64,000 nt of DNA. Origin: Plantibacter elymi (nom. nud.). Lineage in GTDB: Bacteria; Actinomycetota; Actinomycetes; Actinomycetales; Microbacteriaceae. The translations under genes and the position numbers were made by a program. The stretch spans positions 62,001 to 126,000 of the forward strand of contig NZ_FXWJ01000004.1 in assembly GCF_900177795.1 (NCBI RefSeq), written 5' to 3'. Below, piece by piece: positions 1-10,131 of the stretch; positions within the stretch are counted from its first letter, which is position 1; every line of letters begins with the position of its first letter. The notes below the pieces were generated by a model, which did no database searches, was not told the DNA's origin, and worked only from the letters and a program-made list of their open reading frames with translations.

Positions 1-303
1 GCGGTCGGCACGGACGCCCGCGCCGGGACCGCCAGCATCGCCATCGTCGACCACGGCGAGGGCATCCCGCCACAGATCCGCGAGAAGATCTTCCAGCGCT
101 TCTGGCGTGCCGACAGTTCGCGGACCCGCGAGACGGGCGGCAGCGGCCTCGGACTGGCGATCGTCGCGTCCATCGTCGCGGCGCACGGTGGCACGGTCGA
201 CGTGACCGAGACCCCCGGCGGCGGCGCGACGTTCCGCGTCATCCTGCCGCTCGCCCCGTCGGCGGCTACGAGCCCCATCGTCATCGCGGGCCCTCCGGCC
301 TGA
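1..303 (+). CDS. Sensor histidine kinase, C-terminal fragment (HATPase_c)
   Basis: The window opens inside this gene, so only the last 100 codons are present. They form the ATP-binding end of a two-component sensor kinase: DHGEGIP is the G1 box, an F-box-like stretch reads FQRFWRADSS, and GSGLGLAIV is the G2 box. The kinase autophosphorylates a histidine (outside the window) and passes phosphate to a response regulator that would also lie upstream. The protein ends in a short Ala/Pro-rich tail. The next gene starts about 150 bp downstream and looks unrelated, so the signal sensed cannot be inferred. Confidence 0.9.
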   Translation, partial: AVGTDARAGTASIAIVDHGEGIPPQIREKIFQRFWRADSSRTRETGGSGLGLAIVASIVAAHGGTVDVTETPGGGATFRVILPLAPSAATSPIVIAGPPA

Positions 304-456
304 CCCGGCGGCGGACCGCCTCGACCCTCCTCCACAGGCTCCGGCCTGCTCCGGACTGCGCGCCCGAGGCCTTTCTCGCCGGTTCCGGCCGGTGACGAGC
401 ACCTACCGTCTCGGTAGCGGCGATGACAGGCATCGCCCGGACGAACGGAGTTCCCG

Positions 457-747
457 ATGGCCACTTTCCAGGTCGACAGCGACGCGGTCGAGCGCGCCTC
501 CACGGCGGCACGCGTCACGATCGAGCAGATCCAGAACGAGGTAGCCCGCCTGCACACGCAGCTGGCGGCACTCGACGGCCAATGGACCGGCGCTGCGGCG
601 GCCGCGTTCCACGGTGTCGTCGAGCGCTGGAGGGGCACCCAGCGTCAGGTCGAGGAGAACCTCGGCGAGATCAGTCGAGCACTCGCTGTCGCGGGCACAC
701 AGTACGCCGAGATCGAACGGACGAACGCGAGCATGTTCAGCGGCTGA
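457..747 (+). CDS. WXG100 (ESAT-6-like) family protein
   Basis: This is a 96-residue protein of the length and helical character of WXG100 proteins, which form helix-turn-helix hairpins and are usually exported by type VII (ESX) secretion. The central turn reads QWTGAAA, so the signature is W-T-G at about residues 44-46. A Tyr lies near the C-terminus (TQYAEIER), but the usual YxxxD/E export signal is only approximate. No EccC, EsxB partner or LXG toxin is visible next to it, so it looks like a solitary member. The start has a modest purine-rich site (cggag) just upstream. Confidence 0.88.
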   Translation: MATFQVDSDAVERASTAARVTIEQIQNEVARLHTQLAALDGQWTGAAAAAFHGVVERWRGTQRQVEENLGEISRALAVAGTQYAEIERTNASMFSG

Positions 748-762
748 CGCCGCGCGCGGGGA

Positions 763-1941
763 TCAGGGACGCGCGGCGATACCGGCGGCGGCGAGTGCTG
801 CGTAGGCGAGAGCCTGCTGACGCAGCTCGTCGACGTCGTAGGTGTCGTCGAGGGAACTCTCGTTGTTCGCCTCGACTTCCAACCAGTGCCCGGCGACCGC
901 CATCTGCACGCTGCACTTGGACCACGGGCTCGTCTTGCACTCGATGAAGGCGTCCCGGGCTCCGAGCCCGTCGATCGTCAGGAACTCGATGTCCGCTCCC
1001 GCCCTCATGCGGGTCTCGACCAGCTGCTCGTACGCCCAGCGTCCGCCCGGGAGCGCTAGCAGGATGCCTCGCGACGAGTCACTGTCGGGGAGGGAGAAGA
1101 TGCAGTCCGGCGCTCCGAAGTCGTCGGCGGCGACGCCTCGGTTCCACAGTCGCTTCTTCGGCGCCGAATTGTAGGTGAGCTCCTGGCCGAGGGCCTCACT
1201 CATCGCCGCCGCAGGCACGAACGCCTCGCACTCCGTCGGCAGCGCGTTCGCCCCCGGCGTCGTCCCGCCCCAGGCGTACCGTGGCGCCGTGCCGACCGGT
1301 TCGAGCGCCGAGCGGATCGCCTCGATGAAGGGTGTGACCGCGGCGACGGCATCCTCGTCCGACGCTGCGGCGTCGTCGGCCGGGCCGTACATGATCAGGT
1401 CCACCCAGCTGTCACCGACCAGGAAGTTGATGCTGCAGACGCCGGGCACAGCTCCGTTCTGGGTGAAGCAGGACAGCTTCGTGGAGTCCGGCCACGGCCC
1501 TGATTCGCCGTACGCCCAGCGCTCGTAATAGAAGTCCCAGTCGGCGTGTGACCCGGGGAGGATAGCCAGCTCGGCCCACCGCTCCGTGCCGACCAGCGTC
1601 CCACCCTCCGCCAGGTCTCTCGGCTCACCATTGCTCCACGTGCAATACATGCCGCCGAGCGAGGTCGCCGCCCACAACATCGGGTTCGCACTGGACGAGT
1701 CGGCAAAGGCGGGCTCCAGGGCCGCTGTCGGGGCGAGCGCCGTCGCCACCACGTCCTGGGGGACGAGGTTCTCGCACCCGAATCCGTAGGAGCTCACCGG
1801 CGCAGTGGGTTTTGCCGTCGCCGAGGGCCTCGGCGACGACGACACCGTCGGTGATGCGGTCGGAACCGCTTCGCTCGGCGTGCACGCGGCCAGCCCCACA
1901 ACCAATACCGCGGCGACTGCCGCTCCCCCGATGCGTCTCAT
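763..1941 (-). CDS. Putative secreted lipoprotein, function unknown
   Basis: The 392-residue product begins with a lipoprotein signal peptide: a short basic start, a hydrophobic stretch and the lipobox LAAC at about residues 17-20. A Ser/Thr/Pro/Ala-rich spacer (about 25-50) would hold the folded part off the membrane. The mature part is Cys-containing, with several spaced Cys (CENLV, YCTW, CFTQ, CSIN, CEAF, CIFS, CKTS, CSV) that could form disulfides. It appears to hold two related halves, each with a C..lVP or C..fVP start. I do not recognise the family. It is transcribed alone toward the WXG100 gene. Confidence 0.8.
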   Translation of the reverse strand: MRRIGGAAVAAVLVVGLAACTPSEAVPTASPTVSSSPRPSATAKPTAPVSSYGFGCENLVPQDVVATALAPTAALEPAFADSSSANPMLWAATSLGGMYCTWSNGEPRDLAEGGTLVGTERWAELAILPGSHADWDFYYERWAYGESGPWPDSTKLSCFTQNGAVPGVCSINFLVGDSWVDLIMYGPADDAAASDEDAVAAVTPFIEAIRSALEPVGTAPRYAWGGTTPGANALPTECEAFVPAAAMSEALGQELTYNSAPKKRLWNRGVAADDFGAPDCIFSLPDSDSSRGILLALPGGRWAYEQLVETRMRAGADIEFLTIDGLGARDAFIECKTSPWSKCSVQMAVAGHWLEVEANNESSLDDTYDVDELRQQALAYAALAAAGIAARP

Positions 1942-2070
1942 AGCTCGATCATAGGAAACGACACACGCGTCGATATGCCGTTCCGATCACGTCTCTACAA
2001 CGACTGTCGGGCCCATGCGGAAACGGGCATACAGGTCGAGGGTTCTCCCCGATGTGGGGTGACGAAACGA

Positions 2071-2102
2071 CGCAGGGCGCCTCCCGAAGGAGACGCCCTG
2101 CG
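2071..2102 (-). terminator. Hairpin terminator after groEL
   Basis: A long stem (CGCAGGGCG paired with CGCCCTGCG, then CTCC with GGAG) closed by a CGAA tetraloop lies about 20 bp past the groEL stop. On the minus strand it is followed by a moderately T-rich run. It is the likely transcription end of groEL. Confidence 0.75.
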
Positions 2103-2120
2103 CAGGTGTTGCTGTCGGAC

Positions 2121-3804
<1,684 letters not shown>

Positions 3805-3811
3805 GTCGATT

Positions 3812-3838
3812 CTGGCACTCAGGGGGTGGGAGTGCAAG
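3812..3838 (-). promoter_or_regulatory. Second, degenerate CIRCE-like operator
   Basis: CTGGCACTC, nine bases, GAGTGCAAG repeats the CIRCE core (GCACTC-N9-GAGTGC) with mismatches only in the outer bases. It begins 7 bp beyond the perfect CIRCE, so the two operators are in tandem upstream of groEL. Confidence 0.8.
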
Positions 3839-3889
3839 TGAGCACCGGAGCCCTGAGCGAACTCCCGGGAACAGCCCCGGAACGACGAA

Positions 3890-3919
3890 CGACGCCGCCC
3901 ACCGAAGTGGACGGCGTCG
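3890..3919 (-). terminator. Hairpin terminator after the cold-shock gene
   Basis: A 13-bp stem with one C/A mismatch (CGACGCCGCCCAC paired with GTGGACGGCGTCG) and a CGAA loop lies 25 bp beyond the cold-shock stop codon on the minus strand. Confidence 0.7.
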
Positions 3920-3944
3920 CAGGAATCGCGTACCTGATCAGCGG

Positions 3945-4148
3945 CTACGCCAGGCGCACACCCTCGGCCTGAGGCCCCTTTGCTCCCGTGCCGACCTCGA
4001 AGACGACCGCCTGGCCCTCTTCCAAGGACTTGTAGCCGCTCATGTCGATCGCCGAGTAGTGGACGAAGACATCCTGTCCGCCGTCGTCGACCGTGATGAA
4101 GCCGAAGCCCTTCTCAGCGTTGAACCACTTGACGGTTCCGTTCGCCAT
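3945..4148 (-). CDS. cspA: Cold-shock protein (CspA family)
   Basis: This is a 67-residue single cold-shock domain, the normal family length. Both RNA-binding motifs are present: KGFGFI (RNP1) and VFVHYSAI (RNP2). Such proteins bind single-stranded RNA and DNA and melt structure in mRNA. I chose the ATG at 4148, giving [10 protein letters not shown] as in the family; an upstream in-frame ATG would add eleven residues that do not match. About 285 bp of gene-free sequence precedes it, consistent with the long structured leader common for csp genes. The paralogue symbol is by family resemblance only. Confidence 0.95.
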   Translation of the reverse strand: MANGTVKWFNAEKGFGFITVDDGGQDVFVHYSAIDMSGYKSLEEGQAVVFEVGTGAKGPQAEGVRLA

Positions 4149-4433
4149 TTCATACTCCCATTGCTGCGTGCTCGCAGGCATCGACTGTTGCCGAACCCGG
4201 ACCTGCCATCCGGGATCGGGACCCCGGTGACCACCCTGCGCCGAAGCGGACCCGGGGGCGAGTCGAGACGGGACGGGATGAGCGGCCAGTTCCAGATACT
4301 AATCCGGAGCACCGCGCGGATTCACCCCGAAATCGACAAATGGGGCGGAGTGATACGACAACTCAACATGGAGGAAACACTCCGGAAACACGGCGTGCCG
4401 GCGACCAGAGAGATCGACCTGCTCCAGCCGCGC

Positions 4434-5006
4434 TCAGGCGGCCGGCTGGTAGTCCGCGCCGACCACGACGACGATGCGGAGGACCGGCGCCTCGCCCTCC
4501 TCGACGGGGATCGCGTACGTGTCCGTGATCTGGATCGGGATGCCGCCGAGCGCGTTCGCGATGGCGCGGGCGACGCCTTCCTGCGACGGATCCTGGTAGT
4601 AGACGCCGCTCGCCGTGACGTCCTCCGTGCTGGCGTCGCTCGTCGGGATCTGCTGCGTGAAGCCGGCGGCCGTGATCGCTGCCGCCGCCGATGCGGCGAG
4701 GCCTGCGGTGGGTGTGCCGTTCAGGACGAGGATGCTGGCCGCGGGGTCGACGACAGGGGCCGCCTCGGTCGGGGTGGGGGTCGGCGTGGGCGTGGCGCTC
4801 GGACTCTGCGAGCCGCCGAAGAAGTCGATCCGGTCGTTCAGCCCGAACAGGGCGAAGGTGCCGACCCCCACGAGGACGAGCGTGGCGACGACGGCGACGA
4901 GGAAGGCGATCCAGCCGCGTCCCTTGGGAGCAGGGGCACGGTGCGCGCCGACGCGCTTGAGGTCGGGGACCTCGTCGAAGCGGTCGGGCGGGAAGGATTC
5001 AGCCAT
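4434..5006 (-). CDS. Membrane-anchored LytR_C domain protein
   Basis: The 190-residue protein has a cytoplasmic N-terminus, one transmembrane helix at about residues 32-53 (GWIAFLVAVVATLVLVGVG), a Thr/Pro linker (TPTPTPTPTE) and a C-terminal LytR_C-type domain (SILVLNGT, then TAGLAASAAAAITAAGF). LytR_C domains occur at the end of LytR-CpsA-Psr wall ligases and as separate proteins like this one. The catalytic LCP domain is absent. The gene follows the DUF3263 gene on the same strand with a 21-bp gap and is probably co-transcribed. A role at the envelope is inferred only. Confidence 0.85.
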   Translation of the reverse strand: MAESFPPDRFDEVPDLKRVGAHRAPAPKGRGWIAFLVAVVATLVLVGVGTFALFGLNDRIDFFGGSQSPSATPTPTPTPTEAAPVVDPAASILVLNGTPTAGLAASAAAAITAAGFTQQIPTSDASTEDVTASGVYYQDPSQEGVARAIANALGGIPIQITDTYAIPVEEGEAPVLRIVVVVGADYQPAA

Positions 5007-5027
5007 GGTGTGGTCTCCGAGAGCTGC

Positions 5028-5336
5028 TCAGCCGTCGGTGCGGGGAGCCGAGGCTCCTCGCGCCGAGAGTCGGGCGTCGCGGGTGCGCTGCAGCCGCTTG
5101 ATCAGCATGGGGTCGTGGGCGAGGGCGGACGGCGAGTCGATGAGCGCGCCGAGCAGTTGATAATACCGGGCCGGGGACAGGGCGAAGCGGTCGCGGATGG
5201 CGGCCTCCTTGGCCCCGACGTGCTGCATCCAGTGGGACTCGAATTCGAGGATCTCGAGTTCGCGCTGGTCGAGGCCTCCCGTCGGCGTCGACGCGTCGTC
5301 ATCGGCAGGCGTGCGCGACGCTGGCTGCATGCTCAT
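5028..5336 (-). CDS. DUF3263 family protein
   Basis: A 102-residue soluble protein with the actinobacterial DUF3263 pattern: LDQRELEILEFESHWM near residues 23-38 and then RFALSPARYYQLL. The RYYQ section resembles the recognition helix of a small helix-turn-helix domain, so it may bind DNA. The C-terminus is Arg-rich (RTRDARLSARG). It is upstream of the LytR_C membrane protein in the same transcription unit. The pairing of these two families in actinobacteria supports the call but not a function. Confidence 0.85.
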   Translation of the reverse strand: MSMQPASRTPADDDASTPTGGLDQRELEILEFESHWMQHVGAKEAAIRDRFALSPARYYQLLGALIDSPSALAHDPMLIKRLQRTRDARLSARGASAPRTDG

Positions 5337-5553
5337 CTCCTGCCGATCGGTGCCGAAACGGCGACCGTGGATTCACGCCCCGGTCCGCCGTCGTCCAAGT
5401 CTATTCAGCCGATGCCCGCCGGGCCGCATCCACCCCGGCGAAGGCCGACGTTCACCGGGAAGGATCAGGCTCGGTGCAGTGTTATGGAATACGTCGGGAG
5501 CCGCATGCACGAGGCAACCCCGCACGTAGGATGACCGAGACGAATGGAGCAGC

Positions 5554-5973
5554 ATGACGTACGACGTGTCGAAGACCGATGAGCAGTGGCGCGAGGAACT
5601 CACGCCCGAGCAGTATCAGGTCCTCCGCGGAGCGGCCACCGAACGGGCCTGGACCGGCGAGCTCCTCGACGAGTCCCGCGCGGGCCTCTACACCTGTGCC
5701 GCCTGCAACGCCGAACTCTTCAAGAGCGGTACCAAGTTCGATTCCGGCTGCGGATGGCCGAGTTTCTACGAGTCCGTGAACCCCGAGGCGGTGCAGCTCA
5801 TCGAGGACCGCACCCTCGGCATGGTGCGCACCGAGGTCCGGTGTGCCAACTGCGGCTCGCACCTCGGCCACGTGTTCGACGACGGCTTCGGGACGCCCAC
5901 CGGCGACCGATACTGCATGAATTCGATCGCGCTCAACTTCGCCGCGGCCGACACCACCGAGCCGACGGAGTGA
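5554..5973 (+). CDS. msrB: Peptide-methionine (R)-S-oxide reductase
   Basis: This 139-residue enzyme repairs methionine-R-sulfoxide in proteins. Two zinc-binding Cys pairs are visible (CAAC at about 48-51 and CANC at about 97-100). The SelR signature GCGWPSFYE is present, and RYCMNSIAL carries the catalytic Cys. The length is typical of a stand-alone MsrB without an MsrA domain. The start has agcagc rather than a strong ribosome site, but it agrees with family starts. Its stop codon overlaps the GTG of the following gene (GTGA), so the two are translationally coupled. Confidence 0.97.
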   Translation: MTYDVSKTDEQWREELTPEQYQVLRGAATERAWTGELLDESRAGLYTCAACNAELFKSGTKFDSGCGWPSFYESVNPEAVQLIEDRTLGMVRTEVRCANCGSHLGHVFDDGFGTPTGDRYCMNSIALNFAAADTTEPTE

Positions 5974-6518
5974 CCGAACCGGTCGAGCGCCCGGTCCTCG
6001 CTGCCGTCGCCGGACGCCGTTCGTGGTCCAAGGTCACCGATGTCGCTCCGAGTGACGCGGAACTCCTCGAGGTCCTCGGGGCCGCCGGTCGAGTGGCCGA
6101 CCACAGCGCCCTGCGTCCGTGGAGGGTCATCACCATCCGCGGCGACGACCGGGTGAAGCTCGGCCGGGCGCTCGCGAAGGCGGAGGGGGACTCGAAGCCC
6201 TCGACGAAGCCGCTCCGCGCGCCGCTGCTGCTCGCGGTCGTCGTGAGCGTGAAGAAGTCGAAGGTGCCCGCCTGGGAGCAGGAAGCGGTCGCGGCCGGAG
6301 TGGCCCACATGGTCAGCCTCCTCCTCGACGACGCCGGTTGGGGCGTGTTCTGGCGCACCGGCGGCGCCACGCGCACCAAAGCGGTCCGGAAGGCGCACGG
6401 TCTGAAGAAGGGCGAGGAGCTCCTCGGTTGGCTGTACGTCGGAGGGAAGCCGGGCAACGCTCGCTCGGGGCGTCGCAAGACGATCAACGCGAAGGCGCAC
6501 CTCAGCTCCATGCCCTGA
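5970..6518 (+). CDS. Nitroreductase family protein (YdjA-like)
   Basis: The 182-residue product starts at a GTG overlapping the msrB stop. Nitroreductase features are SALRPWRVITIRG (FMN-contacting N-terminus, family pattern hxxxRPWxxxxi), the central AVAAGVAHMVSLLLDDAGWGVFW helix pair, and a C-terminal GWLYVGGKP strand. It resembles short YdjA-type flavin reductases that use NAD(P)H. The late Lys/Arg-rich stretch (RSGRRKTINAKAH) is unusual. The substrate is unknown. Coupling to msrB suggests a redox role. Confidence 0.8.
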   Translation: MTEPVERPVLAAVAGRRSWSKVTDVAPSDAELLEVLGAAGRVADHSALRPWRVITIRGDDRVKLGRALAKAEGDSKPSTKPLRAPLLLAVVVSVKKSKVPAWEQEAVAAGVAHMVSLLLDDAGWGVFWRTGGATRTKAVRKAHGLKKGEELLGWLYVGGKPGNARSGRRKTINAKAHLSSMP

Positions 6519-6552
6519 CGACGGAGTCGCTCACGGCGTCCGACGGCTCGAC

Positions 6553-7509
6553 TCAGTCGCCGGTCGACGATGCCGTGGGACGACGCCTGAACCGCGCCGA
6601 CGCGATCGCCACGGCGGCGAACGCGAGGAGCGTCCCGATGACGGTCGCGACATGCACCCCGCCGTCGTCGGTGGGCAGCAGCACGTCCAGGGCGAGCGCG
6701 CTCAGGGTCTGACCGGCCACCGTGCCGAGACCGAGGATGAGCACGCCCGTGTGCTGCACGAGGAACGCCGCCACGGCGATGAACACGCAGCCGATCGGGC
6801 CACCGAGGTAGAGCCACCACTCCCCCGGGAGCGGTCCGGGCGGCGCGACGATGATCGCGTGCAGCACGGCGGCGATGACCAGCACGACCGTCCCCACGAC
6901 GAAGTTGATGAACGTGGCGGCGAGCGTGCTCTGTGCCCGCATCTTCACGCGGCCGTTGACCGCCTGCTGCCAGCCGATCCCGATGCCGGCGAGCAGCGGC
7001 AGGACGAGCAGGCCGAGTGGGATGCTCCCGCCGAGCTCGCCCGAGACCGCGACGCCGACTGCGACGAGGGCGACGACCGCCCCGAGGACGCGCTGGACGC
7101 TGAACCCGACGACGCCTCCCGGGCCGAAGCCGATCCGGTCGAGCACGAGTCCGCTCGCGGTCTGGCCGGCGACGACCGCGACCGTGAAGAGGGCGACGCC
7201 GAGCGTGGCGGCGGTGAGCCCCTGCGAGAGCACGAGGAACGCGCCGGCACACCCACCGAGCACCGTCCACCAGGGCATCTCCCTGCGTCGGACGGCACCG
7301 GCCACCGTGGAGAGACCGCGACGACCGGTACGGGACAGCGCCAGTCCGACGGTGAGGATGATCAAGCCGCCGCCGAACGAGATCGCCGCTGCGGTGAACC
7401 CATCGCCGAGTCGCGCGCCGAGCTCGCCGTTCAATCGGGCCTGCACCGCGATGAAGGCTCCGCTGACGACGGCGATGAGGAGCGCGAGCGGCGCTGGGAC
7501 ACGGGTCAC
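6553..7509 (-). CDS. DMT-superfamily transporter, YdcZ/DUF606 type
   Basis: A 318-residue integral membrane protein with about ten hydrophobic segments in two related halves. Each half starts with the family pattern: FIAVQARLNGELGARLG in the first and GIGWQQAVNGRVKM in the second. DUF606 proteins are drug/metabolite-type transporters, sometimes fused halves as here. The C-terminus is short and Arg-rich. It is preceded by the tRNA-Thr gene and its hairpin on the same strand. The substrate is not predictable. Confidence 0.88.
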   Translation of the reverse strand: MTRVPAPLALLIAVVSGAFIAVQARLNGELGARLGDGFTAAAISFGGGLIILTVGLALSRTGRRGLSTVAGAVRRREMPWWTVLGGCAGAFLVLSQGLTAATLGVALFTVAVVAGQTASGLVLDRIGFGPGGVVGFSVQRVLGAVVALVAVGVAVSGELGGSIPLGLLVLPLLAGIGIGWQQAVNGRVKMRAQSTLAATFINFVVGTVVLVIAAVLHAIIVAPPGPLPGEWWLYLGGPIGCVFIAVAAFLVQHTGVLILGLGTVAGQTLSALALDVLLPTDDGGVHVATVIGTLLAFAAVAIASARFRRRPTASSTGD

Positions 7510-7530
7510 GGGATGGTTCCTTCCAATGAG

Positions 7531-7565
7531 GAACCGCCCACTCAGCGAGGCTGAGCGGGCGGTTC
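7531..7565 (-). terminator. Hairpin after tRNA-Thr
   Basis: GAACCGCCC-a-CTCAGC pairs with GCTGAG-c-GGGCGGTTC around a GAG loop. It begins 6 bp beyond the tRNA 3' end on the minus strand and lies just before the transporter start, so it should end the tRNA transcript. Confidence 0.75.
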
Positions 7566-7570
7566 TCGGC

Positions 7571-7646
7571 TGGAGCCGACGACGGGACTTGAACCCGTAA
7601 CCTACGCTTTACAAGAGCGTTGCGCTACCAATTGCGCCACGTCGGC
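7571..7646 (-). tRNA. tRNA-Thr(TGT)
   Basis: A complete cloverleaf reads on the minus strand. The acceptor GCCGACG pairs with CGTCGGC, and the discriminator T is followed by encoded CCA. The anticodon loop CTTGTAA has the anticodon TGT, which reads ACA threonine. The T arm GGGTTCAAGTCCC is canonical. Confidence 0.97.
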
Positions 7647-7692
7647 CGACAGGGGCTGGCCCCGGTCCCATCCATCCTACGATGACGGCGGA

Positions 7693-8661
7693 TCAGCCGT
7701 TGGTCACGGGCGACTCGCTGGCACCCGGCGTCGGCGTGCCGGTGGAGTAGCTCTCGCTCGAGACGGCGAGGACGAATGCCGCGAACTGCTCTGCGTCGGT
7801 CAGCGAACCCGTGTACTGCTTGCCGTTCACCAGGATGGTCGGCGTCCCCTCGACCTTGGCGACGTCGGTGCCGGGCAGCGGGCCGCTGCGCGCACGGTCG
7901 GTCGAGTCCTTCACCCACGACTTGTAGGTGCCGTCGTCGATGCAGGCGTTGATCTTCTTCTCGCCGCCGGAGATGACACCCTTGGCGATCGACTTCAGTT
8001 CGGCGTCGGTCAGGCCCTCGGTGTTCTCCTTGGGCTGGTTCTCGAACAGTGCCGTGTTGAAGGAGAAGAAGTCGTTCGGGGAGTACTCCGCGACGCAGGC
8101 GGCCGCGTTCGAAGCGCGCAGCGAGTACTGCGTCCCGAGCGACAGGTTGCTCAGCGTTGCGAGGGGGTGCACCGTGTACGTCGCGGCGCCGGCCTCGAGC
8201 CAACCCTTGACCTGCTCGGCGTTCGTGGTCTCGAACTGACCGCAGTAGGGGCAGAGGAAGTCCTGGTAGACGGAGATCTCGACGCCGTCGGCGGTCGGGG
8301 TCTCGGTGGCGGCCGGCGTCTCGGCCGGGGCCGGCTCCGCGGGGGCGGCCGGATCAGTCGCGCTCGGCGTGGGCGTCGACGCACCGGCCGGGGCCCCGAC
8401 CAGCTGCAAGCCGGCCGAGACGGTGAAGCCGTCGTTCTTGGCCGCGGTCGGGACCGGTCCGGCGGGCTTGATCGACGTCACGATGATGACCGCCACCACC
8501 GCCACGATCGCGAGCGCACCGAGCACGATGCCGCCCTGGAGCAGCACCCGGTTGCGACGGTCGCGGCGCTTCTGCTGCTCGCGCAGCACCCGCGCCTTCT
8601 CGCGTGCCGCGTCGCGGCGTTCGTTCTTGGTCGGTCGGTTCTGCGATCCAGCGCCAGACAT
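7693..8661 (-). CDS. Membrane-anchored DsbA-like thioredoxin-fold protein
   Basis: The 322-residue protein has a charged cytoplasmic N-terminus (NRPTKNERRDAAREKAR), a single transmembrane helix (about residues 45-65) and an Ala/Pro/Thr-rich spacer. A DsbA-like domain follows, with the redox motif CPYC in DFLCPYCGQFE and the cis-Pro loop VEGTPTILVNGK. It probably makes or shuffles disulfides outside the membrane. The ATG at 8661 has a good ribosome site (GAGGATC). The open frame upstream is not needed. A later Cys pair (CVAEY, CIDDG) could form a structural disulfide. Confidence 0.92.
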   Translation of the reverse strand: MSGAGSQNRPTKNERRDAAREKARVLREQQKRRDRRNRVLLQGGIVLGALAIVAVVAVIIVTSIKPAGPVPTAAKNDGFTVSAGLQLVGAPAGASTPTPSATDPAAPAEPAPAETPAATETPTADGVEISVYQDFLCPYCGQFETTNAEQVKGWLEAGAATYTVHPLATLSNLSLGTQYSLRASNAAACVAEYSPNDFFSFNTALFENQPKENTEGLTDAELKSIAKGVISGGEKKINACIDDGTYKSWVKDSTDRARSGPLPGTDVAKVEGTPTILVNGKQYTGSLTDAEQFAAFVLAVSSESYSTGTPTPGASESPVTNG

Positions 8662-8917
8662 TGATCCTCGTTTCGGGGGGCTCGCGCTGCGGAGACGAGG
8701 CAGCGCCAAACAGAGTAATCGTAGACCTGCCGCCTGGGAGAGGCCCAAACCAGGCCGGGAGGCGGCTGTGCGTCCGCCGAGAGATCCGCTGGCCGCTGGA
8801 CCTTCCATTCACAGGAGGTCGTGGCATACTGGGACGGCGAACCGGCCATCGATGACGGGTTCGCGTCCATTCACAACGGATCGTCCGGCACGTACCTGCC
8901 GGTGAAGGAGAACAACC

Positions 8918-10027
8918 ATGGCGTCTGTGACGTTCGACAACGCAACCCGTTTCTACCCGGGTGGCACCCGCCCCGCGGTCGACAAGCTGAACCTCGAGGT
9001 CGCCGACGGCGAATTCCTCGTCCTCGTCGGCCCGTCCGGCTGCGGCAAGTCCACCTCCCTCCGCATGCTCGCGGGCCTCGAAGAGGTCAACGACGGCCAC
9101 ATCTTCATCGGCGACCGCGACGTCACCGACGTGCCGCCGAAGGACCGCGACATCGCGATGGTGTTCCAGAACTACGCGCTCTACCCGCACATGACCGTCG
9201 CCGAGAACATGGGCTTCGCGCTCAAGATCGCCGGTGTCGGCAAGGAAGAGCGTGCCACCCGCGTGCTCGAAGCCGCCAAGCTCCTCGACCTCGAGGACTA
9301 CCTGACCCGCAAGCCGAAGGCGCTCTCCGGTGGTCAGCGTCAGCGCGTCGCGATGGGTCGAGCCATCGTCCGTCAGCCCCAGGTCTTCCTCATGGACGAG
9401 CCGCTGTCGAACCTCGACGCCAAGCTCCGCGTCCAGACCCGCACCCAGATCGCGTCGCTGCAGCGTCGTCTCGGCGTCACCACCGTCTACGTCACCCACG
9501 ACCAGACCGAGGCGCTCACCATGGGCGACCGCATCGCGGTCCTCAAGGACGGCATCCTGCAGCAGGTCGGCACCCCGCGCGACCTCTACGAGAAGCCGAA
9601 CAACGTCTTCGTCGCCGGCTTCATCGGCAGCCCGGCCATGAACCTGTTCGAGGGTGAGATCGCCGACGGCGGCATCAAGCTCGGCGGATTCATCATCCCG
9701 GTCGAGCGCGAGATCACCGATGCCGCTCCGTCGAAGAACGTCACGGTCGGCGTGCGCCCCGAGGACATCACCGTGTCCAGCAACTCGGGCTCCGGCATCG
9801 AGGTGACCGTCGACCTCGTCGAGGAGCTCGGCGCCGACGGCTACCTGTACGGCCACACCGACGTCTCCGGCAAGCGCACCGACATCGTCGCCCGCGTCGA
9901 CGGTCGCAACCACGCACACATCGGCGACACGGTGTTCCTCGCGCCGACGCCGCACCACGTGCACGCGTTCGACTCGGCATCGGGTGAGCGTCTGGGCAAC
10001 AAGCCGGTCGTGTCCTCCTCGATCTAG
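8918..10027 (+). CDS. ABC transporter ATP-binding protein, UgpC/MsmK type
   Basis: This 369-residue nucleotide-binding protein has Walker A GPSGCGKS (about 39-46), Q-loop FQNYALYPH, signature LSGGQRQRVAMGRA, Walker B VFLMDEPLS and H-loop THDQ. A C-terminal TOBE region follows (GVRPEDI). It belongs to the shared ATPases that energise several carbohydrate or glycerol-phosphate importers (MsmK, UgpC, MalK). No permease or binding protein is adjacent, which suits a general ATPase serving several sugar transporters. The ribosome site is gaaggaga, about eight bases before ATG. Confidence 0.95.
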   Translation: MASVTFDNATRFYPGGTRPAVDKLNLEVADGEFLVLVGPSGCGKSTSLRMLAGLEEVNDGHIFIGDRDVTDVPPKDRDIAMVFQNYALYPHMTVAENMGFALKIAGVGKEERATRVLEAAKLLDLEDYLTRKPKALSGGQRQRVAMGRAIVRQPQVFLMDEPLSNLDAKLRVQTRTQIASLQRRLGVTTVYVTHDQTEALTMGDRIAVLKDGILQQVGTPRDLYEKPNNVFVAGFIGSPAMNLFEGEIADGGIKLGGFIIPVEREITDAAPSKNVTVGVRPEDITVSSNSGSGIEVTVDLVEELGADGYLYGHTDVSGKRTDIVARVDGRNHAHIGDTVFLAPTPHHVHAFDSASGERLGNKPVVSSSI

Positions 10028-10035
10028 TTTCCCGC

Positions 10036-10084
10036 CGACGATGGTCGAGCGGTCGGTCTCCGATCGCTCGGCCATCGTCGTTTT
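10036..10084 (+). terminator. Rho-independent terminator after the ABC ATPase
   Basis: A long stem of about 20 bp (CGACGATGG..TCGAGCG paired with CGCTCG..CCATCGTCG) with a TCT loop is directly followed by TTTT. It starts 9 bp past the stop codon. Confidence 0.9.
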
Positions 10085-10131
10085 CGCATGTCCAGTCTCA
10101 GCACGACCATCACCGAGGAGCGCTCCGCACC

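Noticed and set aside
6652-7554. Plus-strand open frames over the YdcZ-type transporter
   Set aside because: Asp/Arg/Gly-rich antisense reading of a clear membrane protein gene.
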